Position numbers and translations under genes: made by a program. A DNA stretch of 64,000 bases from NCBI GenBank assembly GCA_003242085.1, contig QBML01000012.1:62001-126000 (forward strand), read 5' to 3'. Positions 44,142-53,828 of this stretch are shown here, in pieces. The stretch is from Pseudanabaena frigida. GTDB lineage: Bacteria > Cyanobacteriota > Cyanobacteriia > Pseudanabaenales > Pseudanabaenaceae. Numbering within the stretch: position 1 is the stretch's first letter; each line of letters opens with the position of its first letter. Below the pieces are notes generated by a model, which saw only the letters and a program-made list of their open reading frames with translations, was not told the DNA's origin and did no database searches.

Positions 44142-45535
44142 TGGCTATTCAAGTTTCCGAACAATTGGAAGATCTAACTCAAGAATTTAAGGGTGCTACC
44201 AGCAATCGCAGTCGATTGGCAGTTGATAGCAATAAGTTTATTTCACAAATTGTTAATTTACGTCCCAATACTGATAGCTTCGGTACAGACACCAATGAGT
44301 TTGTCAGCGAGCTAAGACAAGTAGCTAGCGATCGCCTATCTAAACTTTCTTTTCCTACAACTAAGGACGAAGAATGGAAATATACCGATATTTCCTCTCT
44401 AGGAAGTTTAACTTTCGCCAATCAAGCAGCTATTTCAGTAGATGTAGAAGCATTAATTGCTAAGCACTCTGCCCCTGAAGCTTCTGGCAACTTGATTGTG
44501 TTTGTGAATGGAGAATATAGCGAGAAGTTCTCAAATACAACTACTACAGAACAAGGATTAGTTATAGGCACATTAGCAACCCTTGGCGATCGCGTTTTGC
44601 CAAAGTTGCGATCGCATCTCGCCCAACATCCTGATGCTAATGATTATTTTGCTAGCCTCAATACAGTCTGTATGGCAGATATTGCAATTATCCTCGCACC
44701 TAAAAATTTGGTAGTTGAAAATCCCGTTCAACTTCTTTTTATATCTGCACCTCAAACTACGGATACAAATTTAGTAAATCAGCCGCGCTGTTTAGTAATT
44801 GCCGAAACCCATAGCAACTTGTCCTTAATTCAAACATTTGTTGGTGAAGACAATCACCCCTATTTATCAAATTCCGTAACAGAAGTTTGGCTTGCTGAGG
44901 GCGCACAAGTAAATCATACAAAGGTACAGTGGCAAGGGAATGAGGCTGTGCATATCAATACGACAGCGATCGCTCAAGCTCGAAACAGTGTTTATAAGAA
45001 CCAATCAATTAGCTTTGGAGCAAAAATCTCGCGCCAGAATTTAGTTGTACGTCAGATGGCAGAACAAACCGAAACTTCATTAACAGGGCTGGCGTTTATT
45101 GATGGCGACCAGTTAGCTGATACGCATTCATGCATTTCTCACAACTATCCGCATGGATCGAGTAAGCAATTACATAAATGTATTGCTAATGGACGTTCTC
45201 ATGCCGTCTTTAATGGCAAGATTCAAGTTGCAAAACTCGCGCAGCAAACCGATTCAGCACAACTCAGTCGCAACTTATTGCTATCTAGCAAAGCGCGGAT
45301 TGATACAAAGCCTCAATTAGAAATTTTTGCTGATAATGTCAAGTGTGCTCACGGGGCAACTGTCAGTCAGCTAGATGCTGAGGAAATCTTTTATCTACAA
45401 AGTCGAGCGATCGATGCTGAGAGTGCGGCAAATCTGCTCACTTATGCTTTTGCATCGGAAGCGATCGCCCAAATCCCGATTATTTCAGTGCAACGACTAC
45501 TAAGTGATTTTGTTCTAGAAAAAACGAAACCATAA
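44141..45535 (+). CDS. sufD: Fe-S cluster assembly protein SufD
   Basis: SufD partners SufB and helps acquire iron. The 464-aa protein contains FPTTKDEEWKYTDISSL, NGEYSEKFS, the beta-helix core with LTGLAFIDGDQLADTHSCIS, HNYPHGSSKQLHKCI, and the C-terminal DNVKCAHGATVSQLDAEEIF followed by FYLQSRAID. The conserved His/Cys of KCAHGA are present. The gene ends the visible suf operon: sufS, usually next in cyanobacteria, is not here. A 246-base gap (45536-45781) follows with only an inverted repeat (45635-45645 with 45673-45683). Confidence 0.95.
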   Translation: MAIQVSEQLEDLTQEFKGATSNRSRLAVDSNKFISQIVNLRPNTDSFGTDTNEFVSELRQVASDRLSKLSFPTTKDEEWKYTDISSLGSLTFANQAAISVDVEALIAKHSAPEASGNLIVFVNGEYSEKFSNTTTTEQGLVIGTLATLGDRVLPKLRSHLAQHPDANDYFASLNTVCMADIAIILAPKNLVVENPVQLLFISAPQTTDTNLVNQPRCLVIAETHSNLSLIQTFVGEDNHPYLSNSVTEVWLAEGAQVNHTKVQWQGNEAVHINTTAIAQARNSVYKNQSISFGAKISRQNLVVRQMAEQTETSLTGLAFIDGDQLADTHSCISHNYPHGSSKQLHKCIANGRSHAVFNGKIQVAKLAQQTDSAQLSRNLLLSSKARIDTKPQLEIFADNVKCAHGATVSQLDAEEIFYLQSRAIDAESAANLLTYAFASEAIAQIPIISVQRLLSDFVLEKTKP

Positions 45536-45781
45536 CGATGCATTGTTACTAGATATTGATGCGATTTTTTGTTTTCCTTAATTTATATTCAGTTACGTAA
45601 CATTATTACCATTACTAGTAGAATAAACCCTGAAATCCAACAAATAAAAAGCGGCAAAAAACTCCACTTCTCATTTGTTGGATAACTGCTGTAGAACACT
45701 TGACAGAAGGATTCTGCTTTGGGTGTGTAAGCCATAACACTTAAAAAATGTTAATATTCTTGGCATTAAGAACGTATCGGG

Positions 45782-47941
45782 ATGAAAAAATTAATGCGTT
45801 GGTCAATTGTACTGATGCTCAGTGCTACGTTAGTGGGTGCTAGCGCCCCACTAATTACAGCTTCTTCTGAGTCCGATCTTGCTTTAAACGCAAGCTTAGC
45901 GAATAACCGAGACGACAAGACCTTTGATCCTCTTACCTATACTCCAATCGATCAAAGACTTGCAAAATTAGAGACTCAATCTCAACAACAGAATCCTAAT
46001 ATCGATCGATTCCGCGCACGGTTCGTTCTGGCCGATATCTATCTCAATAATCGCAAGTCCCGTGAAGCGATCGCCGTCCTTGATAAATTGGAAATAGAAT
46101 ATCCAATTTTGGCTGATTATGTTCTACTCAAGCGCGCACAAGCACAAACCCAACTTCGCGATCTGCAATCTGCAAAATCAACTTGGGAAACTATTTTAAA
46201 AAACTTCCCTGATACTCCTGCGGCGGCAGAAGCACTGTTTATATTAGGACAAAACCAAGAGCTTTTAGATAAATTTCCTGCCCATCCCCGATCTCAAGAA
46301 GTTGCTCTACGTTTATTAGCTCAATCGCCAAATCGAATCGATCTAATGGCGCTAATGGCGACTTATTTTGGTGACTACAAAGAGATCGTCCCAATTTTAG
46401 ACCGTTTAGTCGCTAGTTCTCCCTCTCTGACTGCCGAGCAATGGTGGGCGATCGCTGATGCCTATTACGACAAATTTGAATTTAGTAAATCTGCTAACGC
46501 CTATACGCGGGCTACTGTAAATTCACTTACTGCCTACAAATATGCGCGTAGCCTACATCGTGGCAAACAAATTGATTCGGCGATCGTGGCTTACAATCGC
46601 GTAGTCCAGCAGTTTCCTCAAAGTCCTCAAGCTCCTCGCGCCCTAATTCGGATTACGCAAATTGACTCGCCTGAGGCAGCGATCGGGGCTACGGATCGGA
46701 TTGTGGCAAATTATCCCGATACAGCAGGCGAAGCACTAGCAATTAAGTCGTCAATTCTCGAAGATAAGCTCGATAGCCCTAAAGCAGCAAGTGGCGCACA
46801 GAATCTGTTACTAGATCGCTATGGCAGCAGTGCGGCAGCAGGACAATTGCGCTGGCGCATTGCTAAAGGACAAGGGCGAAGTGGACAAATAAATAATGCG
46901 ATCGCCACTGTTGATGCATTGGTTGCAAGTAGCCCCGATAGTGATGCTGCTGCTGAAGCTAGTTTTTGGGCAGGCAAGTGGGCTAATCAAATCGGAGACA
47001 AGGCTAAATCCAAGAAATTTTTTGAATTTGCAATTCGTCAACATCCCGATTCTTATTACGCTTGGAGATCGGCTTCTTCACTTGGTTGGCAAGTTGGCTC
47101 TTTCACCACAGCCCGCTATACCACACCTGCAATCTCCATACCTAGCGCTAGGCAAACCTTACCTGCGGGTTCTCCAAAACTGCAAGAGCTGTATATTCTC
47201 GGTCTCGATCGAGATGCGCGATCGCAGTGGCGGACGGAATTACATGGAAAGCGTAATCTCGAACCCAATGAAATTTTCACTGATGGGGTTTTGCGTGTAG
47301 CTGTTCAAGACAATCTTATTGGGATCAAAACTCTTGAAAGCCTAGATTTGATTGATGTTCCCATTTCTCAAAAAGCAGAAATTGCCAAACTCAAACAGCA
47401 TCCTGCTTATATGCAGTCGCTCTATCCTTTCCATTATTGGGATTTAATTTCCAATTGGTCACGCGAACGCAAACTATCTCCCGCCCTCGTAATTGGTCTC
47501 ATGCGTCAAGAGTCACGATTTGAAGCCCAAATCCGTTCGCGTTCTGGGGCGATCGGTTTGATGCAAATCATGCCAGAAACAGGCTCATGGATTGCTAATA
47601 AAAAAGGCGTAAATAATTACAATCTTGACAAGCCTGATGACAATATCAGTTTTGGAACTTGGTATCTGGACTATACCCACAGTCGGTACGGTGATAACTC
47701 CATGCTTGCTGTGGCTAGCTACAATGCAGGTCCTGGGGCTGTTGGCAGATGGGTAGAGAGTCGCGGCGTTGGCGATCCTGATGAGTTTGTAAATAGTATT
47801 CCTTACGAAGAAACTAGAGATTACGTGTCCAAGGTTTTGGGTAATTACTGGAACTATTTACGATTGTATTCTCCTTCAGTACAGCAGCAAATTGCATCTT
47901 TACAGCAGACCAGCAATATCAACGCTTCCAAAAACTTCTAA
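45782..47941 (+). CDS. slt: Soluble lytic murein transglycosylase (Slt-like)
   Basis: A 719-aa exported enzyme that cleaves peptidoglycan glycan strands. A signal peptide (MKKLMRWSIVLMLSATLVGA) leads into a long alpha-superhelical region of TPR-like repeats (about 60-460) and a C-terminal SLT domain: catalytic Glu577 in LMRQESRFEAQIRSRSGAIG, LMQIMPETGSWIA and ASYNAGPGAVGRWV. Domain order matches Slt70. It stands alone downstream of sufD and ends before a hairpin shared with the convergent adaptor gene. Confidence 0.93.
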   Translation: MKKLMRWSIVLMLSATLVGASAPLITASSESDLALNASLANNRDDKTFDPLTYTPIDQRLAKLETQSQQQNPNIDRFRARFVLADIYLNNRKSREAIAVLDKLEIEYPILADYVLLKRAQAQTQLRDLQSAKSTWETILKNFPDTPAAAEALFILGQNQELLDKFPAHPRSQEVALRLLAQSPNRIDLMALMATYFGDYKEIVPILDRLVASSPSLTAEQWWAIADAYYDKFEFSKSANAYTRATVNSLTAYKYARSLHRGKQIDSAIVAYNRVVQQFPQSPQAPRALIRITQIDSPEAAIGATDRIVANYPDTAGEALAIKSSILEDKLDSPKAASGAQNLLLDRYGSSAAAGQLRWRIAKGQGRSGQINNAIATVDALVASSPDSDAAAEASFWAGKWANQIGDKAKSKKFFEFAIRQHPDSYYAWRSASSLGWQVGSFTTARYTTPAISIPSARQTLPAGSPKLQELYILGLDRDARSQWRTELHGKRNLEPNEIFTDGVLRVAVQDNLIGIKTLESLDLIDVPISQKAEIAKLKQHPAYMQSLYPFHYWDLISNWSRERKLSPALVIGLMRQESRFEAQIRSRSGAIGLMQIMPETGSWIANKKGVNNYNLDKPDDNISFGTWYLDYTHSRYGDNSMLAVASYNAGPGAVGRWVESRGVGDPDEFVNSIPYEETRDYVSKVLGNYWNYLRLYSPSVQQQIASLQQTSNINASKNF

Positions 47942-47986
47942 TTAAGCTTCTCTACATACTTCCTAGAGACTAAACTAGAGATTAGG

Positions 47987-48017
47987 AAAGAGGCAGCGCG
48001 ATGAGCTGCCTCTTTTT
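47987..48017. terminator. Terminator between slt and the RND adaptor gene
   Basis: AAAGAGGCAGC (47987-47997) pairs with GCTGCCTCTTT (48005-48015), followed by TTTTTATT on the slt strand. It lies between convergent genes and can act on both. Confidence 0.75.
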
Positions 48018-49284
48018 ATTTGGGAGGAGCGTCAGGCATTGGTGCGATCGGTGCGCCATTCTGTAATTGGAGAATACCTGCAACAACGATCTTGTCGTTG
48101 GGCTTTAAACCTTCTAATACCTCTTGTTTGTTCCCAGTAATTTTGCCAAGTTTGACTGGCTTTTGATTGGCAATTAGGGACTTGCCATCAGTAGGACTAG
48201 TCTCCGCAACAAATATAAAGTCCTGACCGCCAAGGCGTGAAATTGCTGAAGTTGGTACTAATACACCAGAACGAGAAGACCAGATTAATCGCGCTCTTAC
48301 AAACTGATTTGCTTTTAGTTGATTGGTTCCATTATTAAAATTAGCTTTTACTAAAACAGCTTGAGTTTGAGCATTGATACTCGGTGAAATAAAAGCGATA
48401 CTTCCCTTTACAAGGGGTTTATCCTGAGAATCTAATAACTCCACTGATTGACCCATTTTCAAACGTGGGGCATTCTCAATGGGAACCGAAATCTGTACTT
48501 CTAATACCTGATTTTGGGTAACTGTTGTTAGCTGTGTGGTGTTATTCACATTGTCGCCAACCTTAATCGGAATGTCGCCAATAATGCCAGCAAAGGGAGC
48601 TGTCACTGTGTAAAAGTCTAGTTGCACTTCTTCTTGAACTGCACCAGCACGAGATGCTTCTATTCTTGTAGCAGCACTATTAATACTTGCTTGTTGAGCC
48701 GATATCTGGGCATCAATTTTACCTAGCTCAGCTCTAGCATTTCTTAAATTATTAGAAACCTCATCAAGCTTTTGTCTAGCGATCGCTCCCTGTGAGGTCA
48801 AATCAGAATAGCGTTTGTATTCTTTTTGATTAAAATCAAGACTGGATAAAGTCGATTCTTTACTGGCGCGTAATTGAGCAAGGGTGGCTCTAGCATTTTC
48901 AAAATCAGCTTGAGAAGTTGCTACCTGTGCTACCGATTGTTGCACGACAGCCTGTTGTCTGGCAGGATCGATTCGCAAAATGGGTGCTCCAGCTTCCACA
49001 CGATCGCCAGCTTTGACATAAATCTCTTGCACATAGCCATCAACCCTTGGCTGCAATGTCACAGATTGGCGCGATTGCAAGTTAGCTACGTAATCTGAAC
49101 TGTCAGTCACTATACCTGACTCAACAGTCGAGATCGGTACAGGAACCGCACGTACCCCGCCACTTTTAGGCGCGGCTGAACAAGAAACTAGCAAAACACC
49201 AATTACAGCACCTAATGCCTTGCTCAATGATTTATCTAATATAGCGATCGGCGATCGCTGTCTGCGGACTTGGCTTTTAATCAT
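48016..49284 (-). CDS. RND efflux periplasmic adaptor (membrane fusion protein), lipoprotein
   Basis: This 422-aa protein would link an inner-membrane RND pump to an outer-membrane channel. It has a lipobox (GVIGVLLVSC), a first barrel half SRQSVTLQPRVDGYVQEIYV, lipoyl-like KAGDRVEAGAPILRIDP, a long alpha hairpin (about 130-235, coiled coil) and the second barrel GQSVELLDSQDKPLVKGSIA, then LVPTSAISRLGGQDFIFV. The longest reading begins with TTG at 49296; ATG 49284 is preferred. The pump and channel genes are not adjacent, which is unusual but not rare. The 222-base gap to chlG has only a 3' hairpin. Confidence 0.9.
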   Translation of the reverse strand: MIKSQVRRQRSPIAILDKSLSKALGAVIGVLLVSCSAAPKSGGVRAVPVPISTVESGIVTDSSDYVANLQSRQSVTLQPRVDGYVQEIYVKAGDRVEAGAPILRIDPARQQAVVQQSVAQVATSQADFENARATLAQLRASKESTLSSLDFNQKEYKRYSDLTSQGAIARQKLDEVSNNLRNARAELGKIDAQISAQQASINSAATRIEASRAGAVQEEVQLDFYTVTAPFAGIIGDIPIKVGDNVNNTTQLTTVTQNQVLEVQISVPIENAPRLKMGQSVELLDSQDKPLVKGSIAFISPSINAQTQAVLVKANFNNGTNQLKANQFVRARLIWSSRSGVLVPTSAISRLGGQDFIFVAETSPTDGKSLIANQKPVKLGKITGNKQEVLEGLKPNDKIVVAGILQLQNGAPIAPMPDAPPK

Positions 49285-49477
49285 GAATATTGGCAAACTC
49301 TCTGATGTGTCGATTTTCTTTGCGTATTGATGACTGCAATATTCATCATCACTGAATTTGTACGGCTGACTAAAAAGCGATGGGATTACATTTTACAGCC
49401 ACAGAAAAAGTAATTTTCTCACCACCATAGCAATAAACAAATTTTCGATAAATCACCCTATAGGAGCTATTTCATAG

Positions 49478-49520
49478 AAAGCATAAAAAAGGGACGCTTT
49501 GCGCCCCCTCTTTATGCTTT
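49478..49520 (-). terminator. chlG 3' hairpin
   Basis: AAAGCATAAAAAAGGGACGC at 49478-49497 pairs with 49501-49520 (two mismatches) around TTT. The stop codon of chlG (49519-49521) overlaps the right arm. Apex GC-TTT-GC. Confidence 0.55.
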
Positions 49521-50505
49521 AAATTCCCGCATGTCCCATTGCAATACCAGCAACTAACATCCCAATTACGAGAAAAGGTTGAGCGCTAGCTTGATATTTC
49601 ACATCATTTTTGAGTGGATCGCGCAAGAAGTACATATCTTGGAAAGTAATCTGCGGAATTACCAACAACACGATCAAACTAGCTAATAGTTGTTCGCCAA
49701 CTGTAACTAGATAAACGGCGATGCCAATTTGGAAGACATCAATCGCAGTTGCCGATAAAAGTGCAGCCTTCTGTACACCAAACATGACTGGTAGAGATTT
49801 CAATCCCAATTCGCGATCGCCTTCAACGCTCTTAAAGTCGTTAACCACGGCAATCCCTAAACCTGCAAAGCTGTAAATCAAAGTGACAACTACGACTGTC
49901 CAGTTGAGATGTCCATAGAGTGCATGACCAGCCCACCAAGGTAAGGCGATATAACTGGCTCCGAGAGCATAGTTACCCAACCAACCATTCTGTTTGAGTT
50001 TCAAAGGTGGCGCGGAGTAGATATAAGCAACCAATGAGCCACCAAGGGCTAACTTGGTCATGATGAAGTCTGCATGACCAGCAGTGATATCGAGGATTGC
50101 CGCTACCGCTATACCGCCAAGAAACAAAATCCAAATCTGAGCAATGACTTGATTGAGGGGAATTGCTCCCGATGGAATCGGACGATAGGGTTCGTTAATT
50201 GCATCAATTTCGCGATCGTAGTAATCGTTAATCGTCTGGGTATAGCCTGTCAGTAGGGGCCCTGACATGAGCATACAAAGTAGCGATCTAAATACATTCT
50301 CAATCGACCAAGTAAAATCACCAGAGGAAGCTGCACCACAAAGTACGCCCCACATCAGGGGTATCCATGTAATCGGTTTCATCAGTTGCAGGCGGATCTT
50401 CCAGATTGAAGCTCCTTGTACGTCCGCACCTTTCATTCCGAGCATTTGGCGGGTACGGGCTTCGCGAGACTCGCTCGCTGGTACGTCAGGGGTTGGAGAC
50501 GACAT
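49519..50505 (-). CDS. chlG: Chlorophyll synthase
   Basis: ChlG attaches the phytyl or geranylgeranyl tail to chlorophyllide, the last step in chlorophyll a synthesis, in the thylakoid membrane. The 328-aa UbiA-family protein has the first Asp-rich site TQTINDYYDREIDAINEPYR, the second site IAVVNDFKSVEGDRELGLKS, and about eight to nine membrane helices (LMKPITWIPLMWGVLCGA is the first). All Asp residues of both sites are present. It is alone on the minus strand; the promoter lies in the 206-base gap before the next gene. Confidence 0.96.
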   Translation of the reverse strand: MSSPTPDVPASESREARTRQMLGMKGADVQGASIWKIRLQLMKPITWIPLMWGVLCGAASSGDFTWSIENVFRSLLCMLMSGPLLTGYTQTINDYYDREIDAINEPYRPIPSGAIPLNQVIAQIWILFLGGIAVAAILDITAGHADFIMTKLALGGSLVAYIYSAPPLKLKQNGWLGNYALGASYIALPWWAGHALYGHLNWTVVVVTLIYSFAGLGIAVVNDFKSVEGDRELGLKSLPVMFGVQKAALLSATAIDVFQIGIAVYLVTVGEQLLASLIVLLVIPQITFQDMYFLRDPLKNDVKYQASAQPFLVIGMLVAGIAMGHAGI

Positions 50506-50711
50506 ATTTACAAAAATTTATAGACTTGCGGTTGATTATAGCTTTTAGGCGATCGCCCATTAGTCATAAAGCTCTAAAGAATTTAATTGTTAGTCTAATT
50601 TAAAGCTGTTCTAAAGCTTTTAGTGCATTGCTGAAGTATGTCTAGATATATTGATCAATGTTTACTTTTAAGCTAAAAAATAGCTAAAAACAATAGGATT
50701 AGAAATGGTTT

Positions 50712-51332
50712 ATGACAAATCAACTTGCCCCAATAAGTTTGTATTTTGTTTATTTTTTATCTTTTACGGGAAATCCTTTAGTCGTTCAAGTCATTCTTTG
50801 CCAAATGACATCAATTCATATAGCTCGCCGAGCCGAAAAAAATCTGGCGCTAACTTTTGGGGACGATCGTGATGAGGGATTTAAAGAATTTACGTCAGCC
50901 CGTTGGTTTGATTCCACGAATGGATCTGCATACACTTACTTTGAGATTCTTGGTCAACGCTTAGGATTAATAAATAATTACAGGCAAGATCCAAAGCCTG
51001 AAGATTACTCGCTCATAATTGAAGATATTCAAAGCAAAATTACCAACAATCAGTTTGAGTTTTCTGAAAATGCTATCGAGCAGCCAATCTCTCGTCCAAT
51101 CGGATTGAATGAGATTATAGAGGCGATCTCCAATGGTCAAATCATTGAAGATTTCCCAAATGACAATGATGAGCCTAGTTATCTCATTTGCGGCTTGAGT
51201 AGTACTGGAAAAGCTATTCATGTGCAATGTAGTTATCCCAGCAGTCCATTGCTTAAAATCATGGCTGTGTATGAGCCCGATCCACAGAAATGGAATAGTG
51301 ATTTTACAATCAGGAGAATGAATGATGAATGA
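50712..51332 (+). CDS. DUF4258-domain protein with N-terminal extension
   Basis: A 206-aa protein. The last 95 residues (DYSLIIEDIQSKITNNQFEF, NEIIEAISNGQIIEDFPNDN, AIHVQCS, LKIMAVYEPDPQKWNSDF) fit the DUF4258 family of small, possibly RNase-like toxins. The usual histidine after the first helix is Asn (SENA). The first 110 residues (IHIARRAEKNLALTFGDDRD, AYTYFEILGQRLGLINN) are not recognised. ATG 50805 is an alternative start. No antitoxin gene adjoins it. Function unknown. Confidence 0.55.
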   Translation: MTNQLAPISLYFVYFLSFTGNPLVVQVILCQMTSIHIARRAEKNLALTFGDDRDEGFKEFTSARWFDSTNGSAYTYFEILGQRLGLINNYRQDPKPEDYSLIIEDIQSKITNNQFEFSENAIEQPISRPIGLNEIIEAISNGQIIEDFPNDNDEPSYLICGLSSTGKAIHVQCSYPSSPLLKIMAVYEPDPQKWNSDFTIRRMNDE

Positions 51333-51385
51333 TGCTTAAGAACAATTTGTAGAGAAGCGAGTAACTTACACGTTATTAGCGATCG

Positions 51386-52033
51386 CTATAACTTGGATTT
51401 CAAGTATGAAACTATAAACTGACAATATTCATCGTAGAATCCGTTTTCATCTTTTGTATTCAACCTATCTATTTCTTTCTGCACTGTAATTTTAGCCCAA
51501 GTTTTATTTGGAAATTTTTCATCAAGTTTCCGAATTACCACATCAAGAGCAGCTTTTCGATTTTTCTTCAAAAAATCAAGATTTAGATTTAAAGTCTCGT
51601 TCAAGTCACGATTGATAGATACATCATCGGAGTAAATTTTACCGTCAGGACGATATCTGATTAGGTTTTCACAGTTTTTGTCACCTTCTATTGGATTGAT
51701 AGTGAGTTCACTATCTCCTTTTTTGGTATCACAATGCTGTTTGGAAGGACGCGCTCCCTCATTGCCCTTACAAACACCTAAAAGGTTTTGGTAGTCCAAT
51801 CGTAAAGATTCATATTTGGTGTACGGTTTCCAATGTTCTATCTTCATTCGCTCTAGATCTAATGTGATACGGCTCATACAATAGCAACACAGATATCCTT
51901 GTTCTTTGAGCAAAGATTCTCTGAGCTTATCCTTGTCTGGATAATTGTCATAGTTAGCATTTTCATTTGCGCGTTGTTTTATCCGATGTTCTACAAGAGA
52001 TCTTGGTTCTGATTGTTTAATGATCTTTTTCAT
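51386..52033 (-). CDS. HNH endonuclease-like protein (PtuB/TIGR02646-like)
   Basis: A 215-aa HNH nuclease with YLCCYCMSRI (zinc cysteines), KIEHWKP (first His), LDYQNLLGVCKGN (Asn and Cys) and KQHCDTKKGD (last His and Cys). The TIGR02646 pattern with H-C-D-xKKGD is known from the HNH partner of retron and Septu systems. The active-site residues are present. It overlaps the upstream ATPase gene by four bases. A retron reverse transcriptase is not in the window, so the pair looks like a Septu-type (PtuAB) defence system that cuts invading nucleic acid. Confidence 0.82.
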   Translation of the reverse strand: MKKIIKQSEPRSLVEHRIKQRANENANYDNYPDKDKLRESLLKEQGYLCCYCMSRITLDLERMKIEHWKPYTKYESLRLDYQNLLGVCKGNEGARPSKQHCDTKKGDSELTINPIEGDKNCENLIRYRPDGKIYSDDVSINRDLNETLNLNLDFLKKNRKAALDVVIRKLDEKFPNKTWAKITVQKEIDRLNTKDENGFYDEYCQFIVSYLKSKL

Positions 52034-53355
52034 TTCACCTTAGATAAAAAACTAATCAGAGTATTTGCCTTAACAATTTCTGAGTCGTTATGACCGAGTA
52101 AATCAGATAATTCATGCAGTAATATTTTTGCCTCTTCGATTTGACCATCATCAATTTTGTATAGGCATTCTGTTAGTTTGTTTTGAACGTCTATAGGTCT
52201 TTCAGAAACCCCCATCAATTCTGATAAAATCGAGTTGCTATCACGCCCAAAAGTATAGGCATCAGCAGGATAAACTTGAAAATCTTCAACAATAAATACG
52301 TTCTCTTTTTTGACGTTGCTAAGAACTTGAGGTGAGTGTGTTGTAACAATAAATTGACAATTTGGGAAAGTACTTGTAAGGCGTGGAATAATGTCACGTT
52401 GCCACTGAGGATGCAGATGTAATTCTATTTCATCAATTAGAATAATCCCTTCACCTTCCAATGCATTTTCAAGACTAGGATTAGCAAGGGCAAGTCTTCT
52501 AGCTATATCAGCAATCATTGCAAATAAGTTCTTTTCTCCACTAGAAAGCTGATTAACAGTTATTTCTTCACCTTCTTTTGTCATGGTCATACGAATAGGA
52601 GAAGATCGTTTTACTCGCAAATTGGATAATTGGGGTAAAAATGACGGTGTAGCATCTCTAATAGTTTGCAATTGATGATCTATATAATTAGTATCATTAT
52701 CTAGTCTAATTTCATTTTCTAAGTCTTCCTGATTTCTATACCATGTAAAAAAATCAGCGAAATCAACTTTTTTAGTTATTGCACGATCATACGCTAACAA
52801 TTGATGATTTAAATATTCTTTATCACTTTCTAATGGGGTTTCATACACCATTCTATCTGTTGGATAGTAAATCATTATGGGTAAACTATGATTAGGATCG
52901 CTAGAGAATTTCTCAAGTAGAATTTGATGAAATTCTTGAGTCACCTTCATAAGGGCATCGTTTGATTCAGCATAGTTTAGATTGTGAAATATAAATCTTG
53001 GTACACCTTCAGTAGGAAGTTTTGTTAAAGCGGACTTCTCTTGGGCTGACTTTCTAGCTAGTGTGAATGGCAACCTAAAACTTTTTGAATTAAAGGCAAT
53101 ATCGATTTGATTATGAGTCTCATTATAGCCAGTTTTAATGTCAATCTCTAAAAGGCTTGGAGGTTCAGAATTGTTTAAATCACGGAAAGTTCTAATTGAT
53201 GTGGTAAGTATAGACAAGAACAACGCACAACAATCAAGAACACTTGATTTACCAGAACCGTTCACACCAATAAAAACTGCAAGATTTGATGGAAAATCTA
53301 TAGTGACATCTTTGAAGCCCCTAAAGTTTTGCATCCGCAACTTTTCTATATGCAT
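52030..53355 (-). CDS. AAA/ABC-type ATPase of a Septu-like defence pair (PtuA-like)
   Basis: A 441-aa ATPase of the OLD/RecF-like group: MHIEKLRMQNFRGFKDVTID, Walker A IGVNGSGKSSVLD, signature VNQLSSGEKNLFAMIADIAR, Walker B GIILIDEIELHLHPQWQRD and the H-loop FIVTTHSPQVLSN. The middle contains a coiled region of about 150 residues. It does not carry a TOPRIM domain at its end, so it is not a typical OLD nuclease. With the coupled HNH gene it forms a probable PtuA-PtuB complex in which ATP hydrolysis or nucleotide depletion controls DNA cutting. Confidence 0.85.
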   Translation of the reverse strand: MHIEKLRMQNFRGFKDVTIDFPSNLAVFIGVNGSGKSSVLDCCALFLSILTTSIRTFRDLNNSEPPSLLEIDIKTGYNETHNQIDIAFNSKSFRLPFTLARKSAQEKSALTKLPTEGVPRFIFHNLNYAESNDALMKVTQEFHQILLEKFSSDPNHSLPIMIYYPTDRMVYETPLESDKEYLNHQLLAYDRAITKKVDFADFFTWYRNQEDLENEIRLDNDTNYIDHQLQTIRDATPSFLPQLSNLRVKRSSPIRMTMTKEGEEITVNQLSSGEKNLFAMIADIARRLALANPSLENALEGEGIILIDEIELHLHPQWQRDIIPRLTSTFPNCQFIVTTHSPQVLSNVKKENVFIVEDFQVYPADAYTFGRDSNSILSELMGVSERPIDVQNKLTECLYKIDDGQIEEAKILLHELSDLLGHNDSEIVKANTLISFLSKVK

Positions 53356-53478
53356 AGCTGCTTTAAACCACTAGACTTGATTTTCTATTTATTGTAACGA
53401 TATCTGAGAAAAATTAGACTAAATCACCTGAGAGCAATCTTGCCAGTATTATGAATAGTAGTAAGACTTTAAAACATT

Positions 53479-53811
53479 ATGACGTTAGTAGTTACTGCCG
53501 AACCAGTTCCACTCAAAACTGATGCCGATGGCGTAGTGCGCGTTGGCAAAACCCGCATCACCCTTGATACAGTCATCAAAACTTTTCAGAATGGTGCAAC
53601 GGCTGAAGAAATTGTTTATCGTTATCCATCACTGAAACTAGCCGATGTCTACACCACAATTAGCTTTTACCTCAATCATCAGCAAGAAGTTGAAACATAT
53701 TTACAAAAAAGGCACAATCAAGCGCAAACAATCCGCAAAATGAACGAGGCAAGGTTTGATCCTCAAAGATTACGAAACAGACTAATTCTCGCAAGCCTTC
53801 CTTTGACATAA
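53479..53811 (+). CDS. DUF433 antitoxin-like protein, no toxin partner nearby
   Basis: A 110-aa protein of the DUF433 (VapB-like winged-helix) family: VRVGKTRITLDTVIKTFQNG, ATAEEIVYRYPSLKLADVYT and TISFYLNHQQEVETYLQKR. Such proteins usually precede a DUF5615 PIN-like toxin gene; here the next bases hold a broken Uma2 gene instead. It may be an orphan antitoxin or act as a plain regulator. ATG 53479 is the only reasonable start. Confidence 0.82.
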   Translation: MTLVVTAEPVPLKTDADGVVRVGKTRITLDTVIKTFQNGATAEEIVYRYPSLKLADVYTTISFYLNHQQEVETYLQKRHNQAQTIRKMNEARFDPQRLRNRLILASLPLT

Positions 53812-53828
53812 GCAAGCAGGAGTTTTAT

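Noticed and set aside
51386-53355. Complete retron system
   Set aside because: ATPase and HNH partners fit, but no reverse transcriptase gene and no msr-msd-like structure are visible on either side.
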